Assembly: GCA_027924645.1 (NCBI GenBank)
Contig: BSBN01000039.1
Coordinates: 21,054,001-21,118,000 of the forward strand
Direction of reading: 5' to 3'
Source: Cunninghamia lanceolata
Taxonomy: Eukaryota > Streptophyta > Pinopsida > Cupressales > Cupressaceae
DNA length: 64,000 bases
The notes under the pieces are model-generated. The model worked only from the letters and a program-made list of their open reading frames with translations, was not told the DNA's origin and searched no databases. The translations under genes were made by a program, and so were the position numbers. This document shows positions 33,477-45,032 of the stretch, piece by piece. Every line of letters begins with the position of its first letter. The stretch's first letter is position 1.

Positions 33477-35272
33477 AGAAAAGAAAGAGGATGTGGTTCA
33501 GTTTCCTTCTACCCCTGAGCATATTGAACAGATAGACACTATGAGACCTGATGATGAGGAGAGGTCTAGCAGCTCTGAAAGCTCAGAAGAAGAAGCAAAA
33601 CCTCAACCTCAGCCATTGGCAAGGTCTACATGAATGAGAAAGCAACCTGGTAGGTTTGGTTATTCATTACTTGATTCTAGTTGTGCTTTTTCTTTACTTA
33701 CTAACACTGATGAGCCTAGAACTGTGAAAGTGGCTATGGGCATGAAAGATGCAGGTTCCTGGAAGGAGGCCATGGAAGATGAGATGGATTCTTTGAAAAA
33801 GAATAAAACATGGGACTTGGTGCCTTTGCTTGATGGACAAAAACTCGTTGGATGCAAATGGGTGTTTAAGAAGAAATTTGGTGCAGATGGCAATGTTGAA
33901 AAGTACAAGGCTAGATTGGTTGTGAAGGGGTATTCACAACTAGAGGGAATTGATTATGGTGAAATTTTCTCTCCCACTGCAAAGCTGACATCCATTTGAT
34001 TCTTGTTATCTCTTACAACTGCTTATGACTTAGAGGTAGAACAGATGGATGTGAAGACAGCTTTCCTTCATGGTGACTTGGAGGAAGAGATTTACATTTC
34101 ACAGCCAGAGCATTACATAGAGAAAGGTAAAGAAAAATTTGTTTGCAAGTTAAAGAAATCTTAGTATGGTTTGAAGCAGTCTCCTAGGATGTGGTACTTG
34201 AAGTTTGATGCCTTTGTGTTGTCGATTGGATATCTGAGATCAAAATTAGATCATTGTGTGTATTACAAATTTGACAATGATCACATTCTCATTATTGCAT
34301 TATATGTTGTTGATAGGGAATGGTAAGAATATGATTTCTGATTTGAAGTCTCAGTTGTCAACACAGTTTGAGATGAAAAATCTTGGGGCAGCCAAGTATA
34401 TTCTAGGAGTGGAAATCAGAAGAGACAAAGCTAACAAAAAACTTTGGGTAAGTTAGAGTAAGTATGTGAAGACCATGTTGGATAGGTTTAGCATGGCAGA
34501 TTGTAGACCATTGTGTGTTCCTGTTTTATTGGGAACAAAGTTATTTGTTAATGATTGTCCAAAATCTCCTAGTGAGGTGGAGGACATGAGCAGAGTACCT
34601 TATACTAGTGTTGTTGGCAGTTTGATGTATGTCATAGTCTACACAAGACCAGACATTGCCCAAGCAGTGGGAGTCTTTAGTCGATTTATGGCTAATCCTA
34701 GACGGGTACATTGGGATGCAGTTAAGCGAGTGTTCAGATATTTGAGGGGTACTTCTAAGTATTCCATATGTTATCATGGTAATGTTATAGGACCTCCATT
34801 TTCATTTTGTAATCGTGGATTTTTGGATTCTGATTGGGCAGGTGACATTGACAAAAGGAGATCCACCAGTGCCTATGTGTTCAATATGTTTGGTGGTGCA
34901 ATTAGTTGGATGAGTAAGCAACAACCTGTGGTCGCTTTGTCCATGACAGAAGCTAAGTACATGGTAGAAACTCATGCTTGCAAGGAATCCATTTGGCTTA
35001 AGAGATTGTGTTCAGATATTGGTGTTGATGCAGGATAGATTACGATTTGTTGTGATAGTCAGAGTGCGATTTGCCTTGCGAAGAATCCAACTTTCCATGC
35101 CAGAACAAAGCATATTGATGTGTAGTTTCACTTCATGTGAGACATGGTAGAGGATGGGAAGGTAAATTTGGAGAAGGTAGATACTTTAAAGAATGTTACA
35201 GATGCATTGATAAAGCCAATGGGCACAGAGAAGTTTAGATGGTGTTCAGAGTCTGGACCTCTCAGCCTATAG
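33477..35272 (+). pseudogene. Copia B reverse transcriptase and RNase H
   Basis: RT blocks: WKEAMEDEMDSLKKNKTW, GCKWVFKKKFGADGNVEKYK, EQMDVKTAFLHGDLEEE, YGLKQSPRMWYLKFDAF. The catalytic YVDD has become YVVD (about 34300-34312), followed by a frame break. Then come MKNLGAAKYILGVEIRRDKA and YTSVVGSLMYVIVYTRPDIA. RNase H has DSDWAGDIDKRRSTSAY, SMTEAKYM and CCDSQSAICLAKNPTFHART, with stops near 35036, 35123 and 35138. It ends SESGPLSL with a TAG at 35270-35272. Losing the second Asp is fatal for RT. Confidence 0.88.
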
Positions 35273-35328
35273 TAGTTAAATCCTATTAATTCTATTGGCT
35301 CTTACAAGGTGTTCGACAAGTGGGAGAA
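35273..35328 (+). promoter_or_regulatory. 3' UTR and polypurine tract of copia B
   Basis: Short non-coding stretch ending CAAGTGGGAGAA against the LTR (tract at 35317-35328). Element I has the same tract, reading tcaagtgggagaatgtt. Confidence 0.75.
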
Positions 35329-36385
35329 TGTTTTTAATTAAGGTGTCTCAACCTTGTTAATTTTTTATATTATTTCATTGTATTTATTTATTTATTGCCT
35401 ATTGTATAATTTGGATGCAAATCCTATGTTGTCATATTGTGGGAATTCGCATGGTGATGTGTCATCCTACATGGCATATGACCACATGTAATTTTGTCCT
35501 CACATGAGGAGATAGGCATCTCACTTAGTGAGAGGAATATTTTGCCATGTGTCAGCATCTTGGAATGTGTGTAAGGGAATATTGACTAAAACAGTCATGA
35601 CAGATTCCTATGACAAAGTTATGACATGTAAGAGTCAGAAATAGAAGATCCTATGACATGTATGGACATGTGTCAAGAAGCATCTTTTAAAAAGGCATCT
35701 TTGGGTGCCCCAAGGTGGACTATGACATGTTGTAAGAGAATATGCTATTTATAGCCTGTGTATGATAGATTCTCTTACAGATGTAAGTTATGACAGCTAT
35801 GACAGATTCTATGATGGTTGTAAGAGTCGTAAGAGCATCTGTCATAGCCCATTTTGGAAATAGGTGACCTCCTTGGGATGGGGTGACTTGACAAGTGTCA
35901 GTTACATCCTACAGTGTTGGACAAGTGTCCATAGGCATGGGTTTTGGGCCATGAGGCCATGTTGGACGCCCATCTCAATGTGGAGCCATTTTTGCCTTGT
36001 ATTTGCTTTATAAATAGGTGCTTTGGAGAGGTGATGCATTATGTGATTAACAGGTACTGTTATGCTATCGGATCATCTCTAGATACGAGTGTCGAAGACT
36101 CCTGCAAGAGCATTGGCTCTGTGACTATATTGTAACCTTCATTGTTTATGGAATACATTTGAGTTGTGTTTTGGAGTGTGGGGTTTTTCACCTAATAAGG
36201 GTTTTCCCCACGTATATCTTGTGTCTCTCTTCTTCTATCTTACATTCTTGTGTATGTGTTTGCTACAATATCTCTATTAGTGGGTTAACAAAATATGTAA
36301 TTGTAAAGATAAAATTAAATTTGCACTCTCCTCCCCTCATTAGATTAGTGTAGGAAGCATTTTTTGCACACCTAGCTTCCTTTCA
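35329..36385 (+). repeat. Copia B 3' LTR
   Basis: 1057 bp, TGTTTTTAATTAAGG...CTTCCTTTCA, uninterrupted, followed by ccttc. It shows the unbroken T target (acagg, near 36050) and so proves T's position. TATA TATAAATAGG is at 36009-36018. Confidence 0.92.
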
Positions 36386-36390
36386 CCTTC

Positions 36391-36693
36391 CACTTGTGAA
36401 TAGCCCTTGTAGACCAACCTTGCTTTGTTTCTAACCACTTCTCCATCTTCATTCAACTTATTTATGAATACCCACTTGGTTCCAATCACATTTGTATCCT
36501 TTGGCCTTGGAACAAGTTCCCAAGTTTCATTCTTCTTGATCTAATTTAGCTTTTCTTGCATAGCATTGATCCAATTCTCAACTTTACTAGCTTCAATAAA
36601 ATTCTTAGGCTCTACTTTGGATAGAAAAGAGAAGTTTACTTGTTCTCTTAGTTTTCTTCTAGTTACAAGTCCATCATCCTTATTTCCAATAAT
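36391..36693 (-). pseudogene. Element A reverse transcriptase, N-terminal part
   Basis: The minus strand reads PKDTNVIGTKWVFINKLNED, then NKARLVYKGYSQVEG up to the B insertion. The reading continues at 12750 with TDFEETF. Upstream are the weakly conserved linker from integrase and a block containing NWINAMQEKL. The sequence shows stops near 36543. Confidence 0.82.
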
Positions 36694-37917
36694 CTAATCT
36701 TTGAAGTGATTCTTTTGAACATACTTTGCAGGTGTCTTGGTAGTCTCCTTCTGTGTTTCTTCTTCTTTAACTTCATCGTATTCTATATAGGTAGATTCAT
36801 CTGAGCAGCAGTCTTCTTGATCATGTCTGGATGAATGTAACTCTTTATCAACCCTAACATTTGTACTCTCAACTATCTTTTGCAGTCTTTTATTGTAGCA
36901 TATGTATGCCTTGCTTCTAGGTGAGTAGCCAAGAAAAATTCCTTCATCATTTCTTAAGTCAAACTTGCCCAAGTTGTCTTCATCTCTTCTAATATAACAT
37001 CTACTTCCAAATATTGTGAAGTATTTGACAGATGCATGTCTTTCTTTCCATAATTCATATGGAGTTTTTGTATTATTTACTCTTATTTGTCCTCTATTAA
37101 GAATGTAGATAGAAATATGGACTACTTCTTTCCAGTACACATCAGGAAGCTTGGCTTCATCTAACATTGTTCTTGCCATCTCTTGAATTGTTATGTTCTT
37201 CCTTTTAACTATATTTTGTTGAGGATTCCTTGTAGCAAAGTATTGTCTCCTTATTCCATGTTTTTCATAGAATTCTTCAGATTCAATTGATGTGAACTCA
37301 CCACCTCTATCTAATCTTAAGCACTTGATTCTAGAATTCATTTCATTATCAACCATAGACTTGAAGTTCTTAAATCTATTAAAAGATTCTAATTTATCTT
37401 TCAAAAATGTAACCCATGTCATTCCATAGTAATCATCAATGAGAAACATGAAATACCTTTTACCTTGGAGACTTCTTGTTTTGGTAGGACCACACAAATA
37501 TATATGAATCAATTCCAATGGCTCAGTAGAATAGTACTCCTTGGTCTTGAACTTGATCCTTGTCTGCTTCGCAATCTGACATTCCTTAGAAAAGGTGCTA
37601 GTAGGCTTGGCAATCTTTGGCATGTTTCTAACTGCATGTTTAGAATTGATCTTCACAAGACTGTCAAAGTTGATGTGTCCCATCCTCTTATGTCACAACC
37701 AACATTCATTTGTTTGTCCTAGAAGACAATTCCTTCCTTTGACTTCTATAAGATTATACAAGTTATTCCCTATCCTGCTTTCTTCTGCCACAAGTTTGTC
37801 AGTGCTTGCTCTTATGATTTCACAACCTTGTGCATGGAAGATGATAGTATATCCTTTGTTGCACATCTAAATTACACTAAGAAGATTGTGCATGAGACCT
37901 TCTACATATAAGACATC
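36694..37917 (-). pseudogene. Element A integrase
   Basis: A 329-residue frame (37683-36694) covers most of the integrase; the upstream 234 bases carry the start of the zinc region. The catalytic residues are damaged. Where copia integrases have a first Asp before L-C-G-P, this reads IHIYLCGPTKTRS, so Asp is Tyr. The second Asp is kept (CLRLDRGGEF). The Glu of the third block is Lys (NPQQNIVKRKN). One zinc Cys is also gone (SKECQIAKQTR). A long open frame with two of three catalytic residues lost suggests a copy that died by missense change before gathering stops. Confidence 0.85.
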
Positions 37918-38124
37918 TTATGTCCTGGTCTTTCCATCAATAGTTACTATGCCTTTACCACATATTCTTGCAGTGGTGTTGTCTCCAAACTTCACCGATC
38001 CATCATTCCATTTTACAAGGCTAATAAACTTGCTCTTATCTCTTGTCATGTGACTTGAGCATCCACTATCTATAACCCAAGGATTTTCTTGCCCTTGTAT
38101 ATGAAATGCAATTTGGACAATCAT
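37918..38124 (-). pseudogene. Element A aspartic protease
   Basis: NPWVIDSGCSSHMTRDKSKF has the intact copia active site D-S-G with the usual C-S-S-H-M-T. VKFGDNTTARICGKGIV follows. The frame is open over the catalytic part, but neighbouring gag and pol are broken, so it would not be made properly. Confidence 0.85.
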
Positions 38125-39995
38125 TGAATTTTCACCTTCACGATTGTTCTTCTTGACTTTCCATTCCTTCTTCTTATTTGTCTTCTAGTTTTTAGGAATG
38201 TCTATCCTCTTGTCTTGGTTATCAAGATTAGTCATCTGATATTTTGACTTTGCCATGCTACTTTTGCAAAACCTTGTTATGTGCCCAAAATTGTTGCAAA
38301 TATGACATATTATGTTGAAATCAAACAAAGGGCCAAAAGAATTTCTACTTACATAATCACTTCTTCTCATTCTAGATTTGCATTCAATGGCTTTGTGACC
38401 ATACTAATTGCAAATGAAATAATAACCAGAGAAAACATAATTAAAACTATTCATCAATGTCTGTCTTGTAGGAATTGATCTTCTAAATTTTCTTCTTTGA
38501 GATATGACGGGGATGAAATCAACTTCTTCAATTTTCTTACTCTATTTCTTCATTGGGATTTCTTCATTTGGCACTGTCTTCTCTAATTCAATCTTCTTTG
38601 TCAGAGCAGAAGATTGTGTGACTTCTTCATCATAGCACAAACCTAACTTTATGAATAGAGGTCTCTGAATGTTTATTATATCATCCATAATTTTAGAGCT
38701 TTTTCAAACTTGATATTCTTATTCAACTGAGCATGTACTTTTTCAACTTCCTTTCTTAGTGACAATTTCTTCTTTCAATTTTAAACACTCATCTGATTTG
38801 GCATTGAGATCAATGTCCATGATGTCTACAATCCTTTTTCCCTCTTCAATTTGAATCTTCAAGCTAACAATCATTTCCTCTGATTCTTTAAGCTTTGCCT
38901 TTTGTTCTTTGTTTTCTTTCCTCACTAATCTCAAGTCTTCAAGAGCATAAATATGTCCACCTTCAAGATCAACTTCACATTCTTCTTCATCAATGATTGT
39001 CATGACTTCTTCATCATTAATAGCACTTTTTGAGTTGTCCATGACTTCCATAGCCATGAATAGGACTTCTTCCCTTTCACTTTCTGATGAGTAGTGATCT
39101 ACTTCTTCTGATAAACTACAGTCCTCTTTAGAGTTGAGGCTTTTCTTTTTCTTGTTGAAGTTATTCCTTTTGAAACCCTTGTTGCTTTCTTCACTTTCTC
39201 CAAATGGATATTTAGATGCATAATGACCAACTTTACCACAGTTGAAATGCTTAAAAGGCATCTTACCTTTGCACTTACCTGAACCCTTCTTTAACTTCCT
39301 TACTCTTCTTCCTTAGATCCATTGCTTGGATTAGATACTTCTTCTTTATTTATACCTTTGAAGGTAGCTTCCTTTTTAGATGTGTCTTTTCTTACATTTC
39401 TCATCTCATAGGCAGTGAGGGAACCAAATAGTTCATCCATTGTAGGTTTATTCAAATCTCTAGCTTCTTCAATGGTAGAGACCTTTGAATCATATCTTTG
39501 AGGGAGTGATCTCAGTACTTTCTTAACAATCACTGAATCATTTACTTCTTCACCAAGACCTCTAATATCATTTACAATTTCATCTACTTGAAGTAGATAG
39601 TCATCTATGTTTTCTTCTTCTTTTATCTTTAGATTTTCAAATTTACCCTTAAAGGTTTGTAGTTTGGCTTGTTTTACCTTGTCATCTCCTTCATAGAGTT
39701 TATGGAGCTTTTTCCATATGTCTTTAGCCATCTTGCATTATGTTACTTTGACAAACTATATGTTGGTTAGACCACACAAGATGGCATTTTTTGCCTTAGC
39801 ATTATTCTCACATTCGTTCTTGCCAGCCTGATCTATTGGAGGAGTTGCAAGAATAGTATAACCATCCACAACAGATTGCCAAAAATCAAACCCTAATGAA
39901 ATCAAATAGGCTTCCACCCTTATACTCTAGAAAGAATAGTTAGATCCATCAAAGAGTGGTGCTCTATTAGATAAGGATCCTTCCTGACCTGCCAT
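38125..39995 (-). pseudogene. Element A Gag with coiled coil and three zinc knuckles
   Basis: Start ATG at 39995 (MAGQEGSLSNRAPLFDGSNY). A UBN2-type Gag core covers 39731-39300 (MAKDIWKKLHKLYEGDD, ENIDDYLLQVDEIVND, VLRSLPQRYDSKVSTIEEAR). Knuckle 1 (39208-39249) reads HFNCGKVGHYASKY with both outer Cys lost. A helical, charged stretch follows (LRLVRKENKEQKAKLKESEE, 39000-38743). Knuckle 2 (about 38380-38424) has a stop and a lost Cys. Knuckle 3 (38266-38307, CHICNNFGHITRFC) is intact. Knuckle, coiled coil, knuckle is a layout I associate with Sirevirus Gag. Frame breaks lie near 39890, 39290, 38740 and 38400. Confidence 0.82.
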
Positions 39996-40047
39996 GTGTC
40001 CAAATCCAAGATCTACCTTCAGTTGTTAGGCTGCACCAAGGAACTTA

Positions 40048-40059
40048 GCTTTGATACCA
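40048..40059 (-). promoter_or_regulatory. Primer binding site of element A
   Basis: The minus strand reads TGGTATCAAAGC, Met-tRNA type, two bases inside the 5' LTR. Confidence 0.8.
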
Positions 40060-40061
40060 AT

Positions 40062-40621
40062 TGTTAGAACACACAGATATACTAAGAGGGGGGTGAATTA
40101 GTATATACCAATTTTTTACTTCAATTATATTGCAACAATAGGATCTTTATTGCATCAATCAAATTAAGTAATAACTATGCAAACATAAACATATCCACAC
40201 ATCCACACAAGAAAATATAACAACAGATTTTACGTTGAAACCCAAGAAGGGAAAAAACACGGTGAGCAAGCTACTTGGATCTACTATCCAAATCTAGCCT
40301 CACAAAGAAAATTGATTATTAGAATATAATTTGAAGGCACCAACCCTCAAGAGACACCAATCCCCCATCCAATACAAGGTTTATGGGGACCAACCCAAAG
40401 GAGACTACAATCCCCTAAGTTGAGCACCAACCCAGATAAAGAGAGACACCAACCTCACAAGGATCAAGAGGCACCAACCTCTGGAATCTATGAAATGACT
40501 ATAAGAGAAATTATGTACATACACTTTACATAATACAGTCATCACCTCTACTATGAATGATAAATCATGATTTGTACAAACAAAGTCACAATCCAACTTC
40601 AGAACTTCACTGTCACACTTT
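40062..40621 (-). repeat. Element A 5' LTR, first part
   Basis: TGTTAGAACACACAG..., matching 1325 onward. It is cut at 40621 by element D and resumes at 58577. Confidence 0.88.
40077..40106 (-). promoter_or_regulatory. U5 hairpin in element A 5' LTR
   Basis: Perfect 9-bp stem ATATACTAA / TTAGTATAT around gaggggggtgaa, 15 bases from the LTR end and about 18 from the primer site. Confidence 0.7.
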
Positions 40622-41883
40622 TGTTATATGTGAAAAAGGGGATGAAGGAGACAAGCATGCATGTACACTAGATCAAACCCTCTTCCACAATAACATTCAA
40701 GAACAAGACCGAGCCAAATCACTACCAAAGGGAGGTGGGCTTACCTATAGATCTTGTGCTCTTTTTTGCTATGGAAAGATTAGATTTAATCAGGCCTCTT
40801 ATCAAACTCTAGGTCAACTAATGGACAAAACCCTAAATTTGTAAAGATCTTATCCTAACAGGAGATAGAGAGTAGATATCCAAAAAATAATTTCACAAGA
40901 GTGATCAGGAAGATGTTAGAACCTGTGCTCTAAAAGCTATAAAGTTGAAGGACTATGGGACAGGTGCCTAAGTCCAAAAAGATGGAATCTTCATTTACTC
41001 AAAACTAGAGAAATGTCATAGAGAGTGTCTTGATGCCAGATTTAGTACCTGTTTGAGCAGGAGGACTATGGGGTGGGAGCCCAAGTCTTCTGCAGAGGAA
41101 TATTCATGAAATGCTTTCAGATACCAAAACCCTTTCCCTTACGCAACCTTCTTGTACCTTCACCTCTTTAGATTTCACACCTGTAACTTGCACATAAGAA
41201 GAAAAGGGGTTTTGGCAGTTGTGGTGTTTAGGGATTTTCCTTAGTCAAACCCTGAGATAGCATTCAAGGTTCCCAACACCGTTGTTAGAGAAAGTGTGTG
41301 CCCTAGCAAGGCAAAGGATAAACAAAAGCAATGATGATGATAGAATAGTACAAATAACAATGATATCACCCCAGAGGTGAATCCCTTAGGAGAATGAAGA
41401 TCTTTCAACTCATAAGGAGATGGATGATGACTCCAAATCTGCAACAACACATACAATACAAATGGAAATCTCCAACAATAACACAATGAATGCTTTGAAT
41501 GCTCTTTACTCCAAGATCATAATTTCACAATATCCATCTAGGTTACAAATAAATTAAAAAACACACATATATATGCTTTCCCTCTAACATTCATGAATTA
41601 AATCAAAAGAGCAAACAAGGAGAGACCCTTTTAAAGGTTATATCTTGACATGTTTTGAAATTGGCCTTGATCAATTAGGCAAGACTTGGGCATGGGCACC
41701 CAAGTCCCAAGGTACCTTTTTGGTCTGGGGTAAGGCATAAGATGGACCCCTAGTTCTCATTTGTCATGGGTTTCAAGGGATTTTGCATTGGGATGAATAT
41801 TTTGTATGTATAATGTCACCACGGGGACCTAGGAGCTAAACTAGGAAGTAAAAAGGCATGTGTCCACTTTTTACTCCATAACA
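40622..41883 (-). repeat. Element D 3' LTR
   Basis: TGTTATATGTG...CTCCATAACA, homologous throughout to 57316-58576. Inside, a motif like ggactatggg..ggcacccaagtc is repeated. No gene was found. Confidence 0.88.
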
Positions 41884-41899
41884 TTTAGCCCCCACTTTA
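41884..41899 (-). promoter_or_regulatory. Polypurine tract of element D
   Basis: The minus strand reads AAAGTGGGGGCTAAA directly next to the LTR. Confidence 0.65.
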
Positions 41900-43639
41900 A
41901 TGTGTGTATGATCTAATGATTTAGTACATGCATTAAAATATGTTCGAAGCATATCAAACACATCAAACACAAGAATGAAGACACACCCTAAGTTTGAAGG
42001 ACTATTTCTAGCCCGTAGACTTAGGCAAACATAAGAAAACACTTGACAGTCACGCAAGACGTGATGAATACAATAAGGAAGCATGCAATACACAGAGAAG
42101 ATAGTGAAAGCACACAATACACAGAGAAGACATGAAGAGAATACATGATTAAGCAATTATATAAGTAATTCTAACACTAAACACACAACATGGAGGGAGC
42201 TCATTGCTACGCACCTTTAAACTATGCAAAACACATGGTGTGGAGGGATCTCATCACTACGCACCTTTAGACCACACAAAAACACAAGACATGCAAGGAA
42301 GACACATAAAACACATGAAAAACACACAGAATATACGAGCATCGTATAATATGTCATCGGCACACTATACATCTTATACACGGAAAACATGGGCGATAGG
42401 GAGGAGATCATCACTACACTCCACTATCTAAGATGCGCCAAACACACCTAATGGTTGAGCTATGCTATCACAACCACCAAAGACATTCTTAAGGGTGAAT
42501 AACTCAAGATCCAGCCCTGCCTCATGATGAGGACTTTGTTTAAAAGGATGTGCAACTAAGTCAAGAGTTACACCATCATGTCTTCCACAATAGGGCTTTT
42601 AAAATGCAACCCCACCTACATCCACAGATGCCTTACAATGAAAAGGAAGCATGCACTCAACATATACAACCCCACCTGCATCACAGAGACACCTTACAGT
42701 TAAAAGGAGGTATACGCAAAATAAAGTACACAACCCCACCTGCATCACGGAGATGCCTTACAGTGGAAAGGAAGCATACATAAACATGTTTTATCAATAT
42801 CTAAAATATCCAAGCAGTTACCATGATATATGCCCTCACCTTAAAGTGGTTGATCCTGCTTGCTGGTATCAAGCACATTTAAGGTAAAGTGAAAAAACAC
42901 AAGGGAACAAGAGCTTTCGCAAAGCCCATGCCCCAAAGTGACATGTACTTGCGATCACTGAATGTTCCCAAAAACACATCATTATCATTTTCTAACATAA
43001 GCTTTGGTTAGAAAATCTATTCTAAGATAACAACCAAATCAACTAACATATAACTTGATAGATTGAGGCTACACTTGCGGGTTTGAAACTGAGTATAGCT
43101 ATGAGGTTATGCTTCAAGTATCTCATAACTGAGTGTATCTACAAGGTGAGATACAAAAACAATCCAAAGTGCATAAAAGCATATTTAGAGTATTGCAAAG
43201 GTTTGTTACAACACATCACAACACAGAGTGATTCTACTAGTCAAGTGTCAGTAATATATAAACCCCATCTTCATATATGGATTGGGTCCATTTTTGCTTT
43301 CTTGTTGTAGGGACACACGGTACTAATCATTATTTATTTTTTTCATCATCCGTCAACTAGTAGAGCTGCTGAAGAATGGAAACACTAAAAATGAGAGAGG
43401 AAACAAAGGTGACTTAGGGTCACAACATGGGAAAATGCCCCCAAGACATTCTCCACAACGTTATGCTCCCAAGGCACAACACACAACAATTACAATAAGA
43501 GAGAGGAGAGTGGAAGAATAGAGAAACAATTAGAAGAAGTACCACAATGAAAGTGGTCTCCTTATATCCTTGACATTACAAGAGTGTCAAGGGTCATCTA
43601 AGGAGACCTAAACAATATTTAACACAACACGGGGGAACA
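41900..43639 (-). other. Element D 3' non-coding region
   Basis: No convincing gene in 1.7 kb. It holds two copies of a block with tggagggatctcat-actacgcacc (42191 and 42240, a weaker third near 42397) and the 60-bp array at 42600-42785. Short frames here are not coding-like. Confidence 0.55.
42600..42785. repeat. About 60-bp tandem repeats in element D
   Basis: Three units begin with caaccccacctgcatc-type sequence near 42608, 42669 and 42730, each followed by gccttacagt and a purine run. Confidence 0.65.
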
Positions 43640-43652
43640 CAACACAATACTA

Positions 43653-43850
43653 TCAACATATATATCTAGGAGGAGGCCACCCTTGAGAGAAACCAGCATA
43701 GGTGCTACATTGAGTGTGGCGAAATGAGGGAGAAATACTTACCTGATTCAATGGGATATTTCCTGGCAGATAATCCATGTCTATTATCTTAGGATATATC
43801 ATATTTAGCCCTGGATTTGTTGATATTGTATTAACATTAGTACACTTATT
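43653..43850 (-). pseudogene. Element D unknown gene, C-terminal part
   Basis: Minus strand, open from the I insertion edge to a stop near 43653: KCTNVNTISTNPGLNMIYPK, then IIDMDYLPGNIPLNQVSISP. When element I and its ttatt duplication are removed, this joins in frame to the part ending at 55431 (PTKGIVN). The continuous frame across the joint supports both the gene and the element boundary. The function is unknown. Confidence 0.6.
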
Positions 43851-43979
43851 TGTTGAGAATGTGTGTCTCAAACTCATTGTTGGAACCCCATCTTCATTGC
43901 TATCAAACTCAAATTTTCTAGGTTTTGCATTCATGGGTTTACTGCAATATTGCTAGGTGCACTTAAGAGGAGTACGGGT

Positions 43980-44480
43980 TAGTGGTGTTACCCGCCATCC
44001 CGCGGTGGTCTTCATCTACCTGTACGGTAGTGTGGGATATACTGCCACCCTGCGATAGCCTGAGAAGTGGCTTCCGGTGGTGTGATGTATATCACGTTGT
44101 CCCACTATGATCTATTGGTGCTGTTTGCGGTATGGTGGTAGTTTGCAAAGTGTCGTCAGTGGTCTTGTGGTGGTGTGGTGTTACCGCCACCCTGTAGTTG
44201 TTCGGAAAGAGACTTGTAGTAGTGCAGGAGGAATCTTAACCTGCAACCCCGTAGTGGTCCATTGATGGTGTCAGCGGTAGAGCGGGATCTACCCCGCCAT
44301 CCTACGATGGTGACTGGAGTGGCTAGCGGGTGAGTGGTAGATCCCACCATCCTGCGACAGTCCGTAAGATTGTCTACAGCAATGTAGTATGCCCCGCGGC
44401 TCCGCAATAGTCCGTGAAGTGGCTTGCAGTGGAGAAATATAGTTGGAACTGAACTGCAACCCCGCGGCTAGTCAGAAATG
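43980..44480. repeat. GC-rich quasi-palindromic array in element I LTR
   Basis: Units such as cccgccatcccgcggtggtc, accgccaccctgtagttgtt and ctgcaaccccgcggctagtc recur at 50-60 bases near 43990, 44045, 44095, 44183, 44243, 44293, 44343, 44393 and 44455. The array stands out in AT-rich surroundings and ends about 120 bases before the TATA-like site. The 3' LTR keeps it at 54345-54835, more decayed. Confidence 0.65.
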
Positions 44481-44779
44481 GTCCTACAGTATGGTGGTAA
44501 AGACTAGAAATGGTGGGTAAAGACTATTGAACTATTTTTGATGATTTGTCTAGTGTGGAAGTTGAAGCGATTGGTTTTCCTTGAATGTCTGTGAAGTCTA
44601 TATTAATGCAATAGTGCATTGTAACTGAGTATGGAGGTGTGACTAGATGTAAGGAAATGTTGTCAAATTTTCTCCAGAGATGGAACAAGATGTAAATCTC
44701 CAGTAAAGGCTATGAGCCTGATATTGTATTGTAACTTGTACGCTTGTTGTTGAATAATACAATGGCTCTATGTTTTGGA

Positions 44780-44812
44780 GTGGGGTTTTTTACCCGAAAG
44801 GGTTTTCCCCAC
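44780..44812 (+). promoter_or_regulatory. R-region hairpin of element I 5' LTR
   Basis: GTGGGG...CCCCAC outer arms and ACCC-gaaa-GGGT inner arms. It is nearly the same element as in copia B (30933-30966). Confidence 0.6.
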
Positions 44813-45020
44813 ATAAGTCTTTGTTATCTTGTCTTCTACTCTATCTTTCATGTTTAGTGATTATGTTTATTGAATCTATTTAATGTTGTTAAACTAGTTT
44901 AAATTCTGCTTTATGGCATAGTAGTATGTGTTTTGAGCAATCAAAGAGAATGATTGTTACTGCAGACACTTACTGATCTCAGATGCTCATTCTAGGATGA
45001 ATCATATTTTTACCTTCAAT

Positions 45021-45032
45021 TGGTGTCAAAGC
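45021..45032 (+). promoter_or_regulatory. Primer binding site of element I
   Basis: TGGTGTCAAAGC, one base from the Met-tRNA type, two bases after the LTR. Confidence 0.7.

Larger units (their letters stand above)
12751..36385 (+). mobile_element. Copia element B, plus strand, containing element T
   Basis: A plus-strand Ty1/copia element in the RT gene of A, with a perfect ccttc target duplication. The 3' LTR (35329-36385) is 1057 bp. The 5' LTR, once T and the duplicated segment are taken out (12751-13476 plus 30810-31140), is also 1057 bp. The internal part, 31141-35328, holds a Met-tRNA primer site, gag, protease, integrase, RT and RNase H in copia order, and a polypurine tract. All genes carry stops or catalytic losses, so it cannot move on its own now. 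Confidence 0.9.
43851..45018 (+). repeat. Element I 5' LTR
   Basis: TGTTGAGAATG...TTTTTACCTTCA, 1168 bp. It has an array of about nine degenerate units around ccgccaccctgcggtggtcc (43980-44480), a TATA-like TCTATATTAA near 44597, and the hairpin at 44780-44812. Confidence 0.88.
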
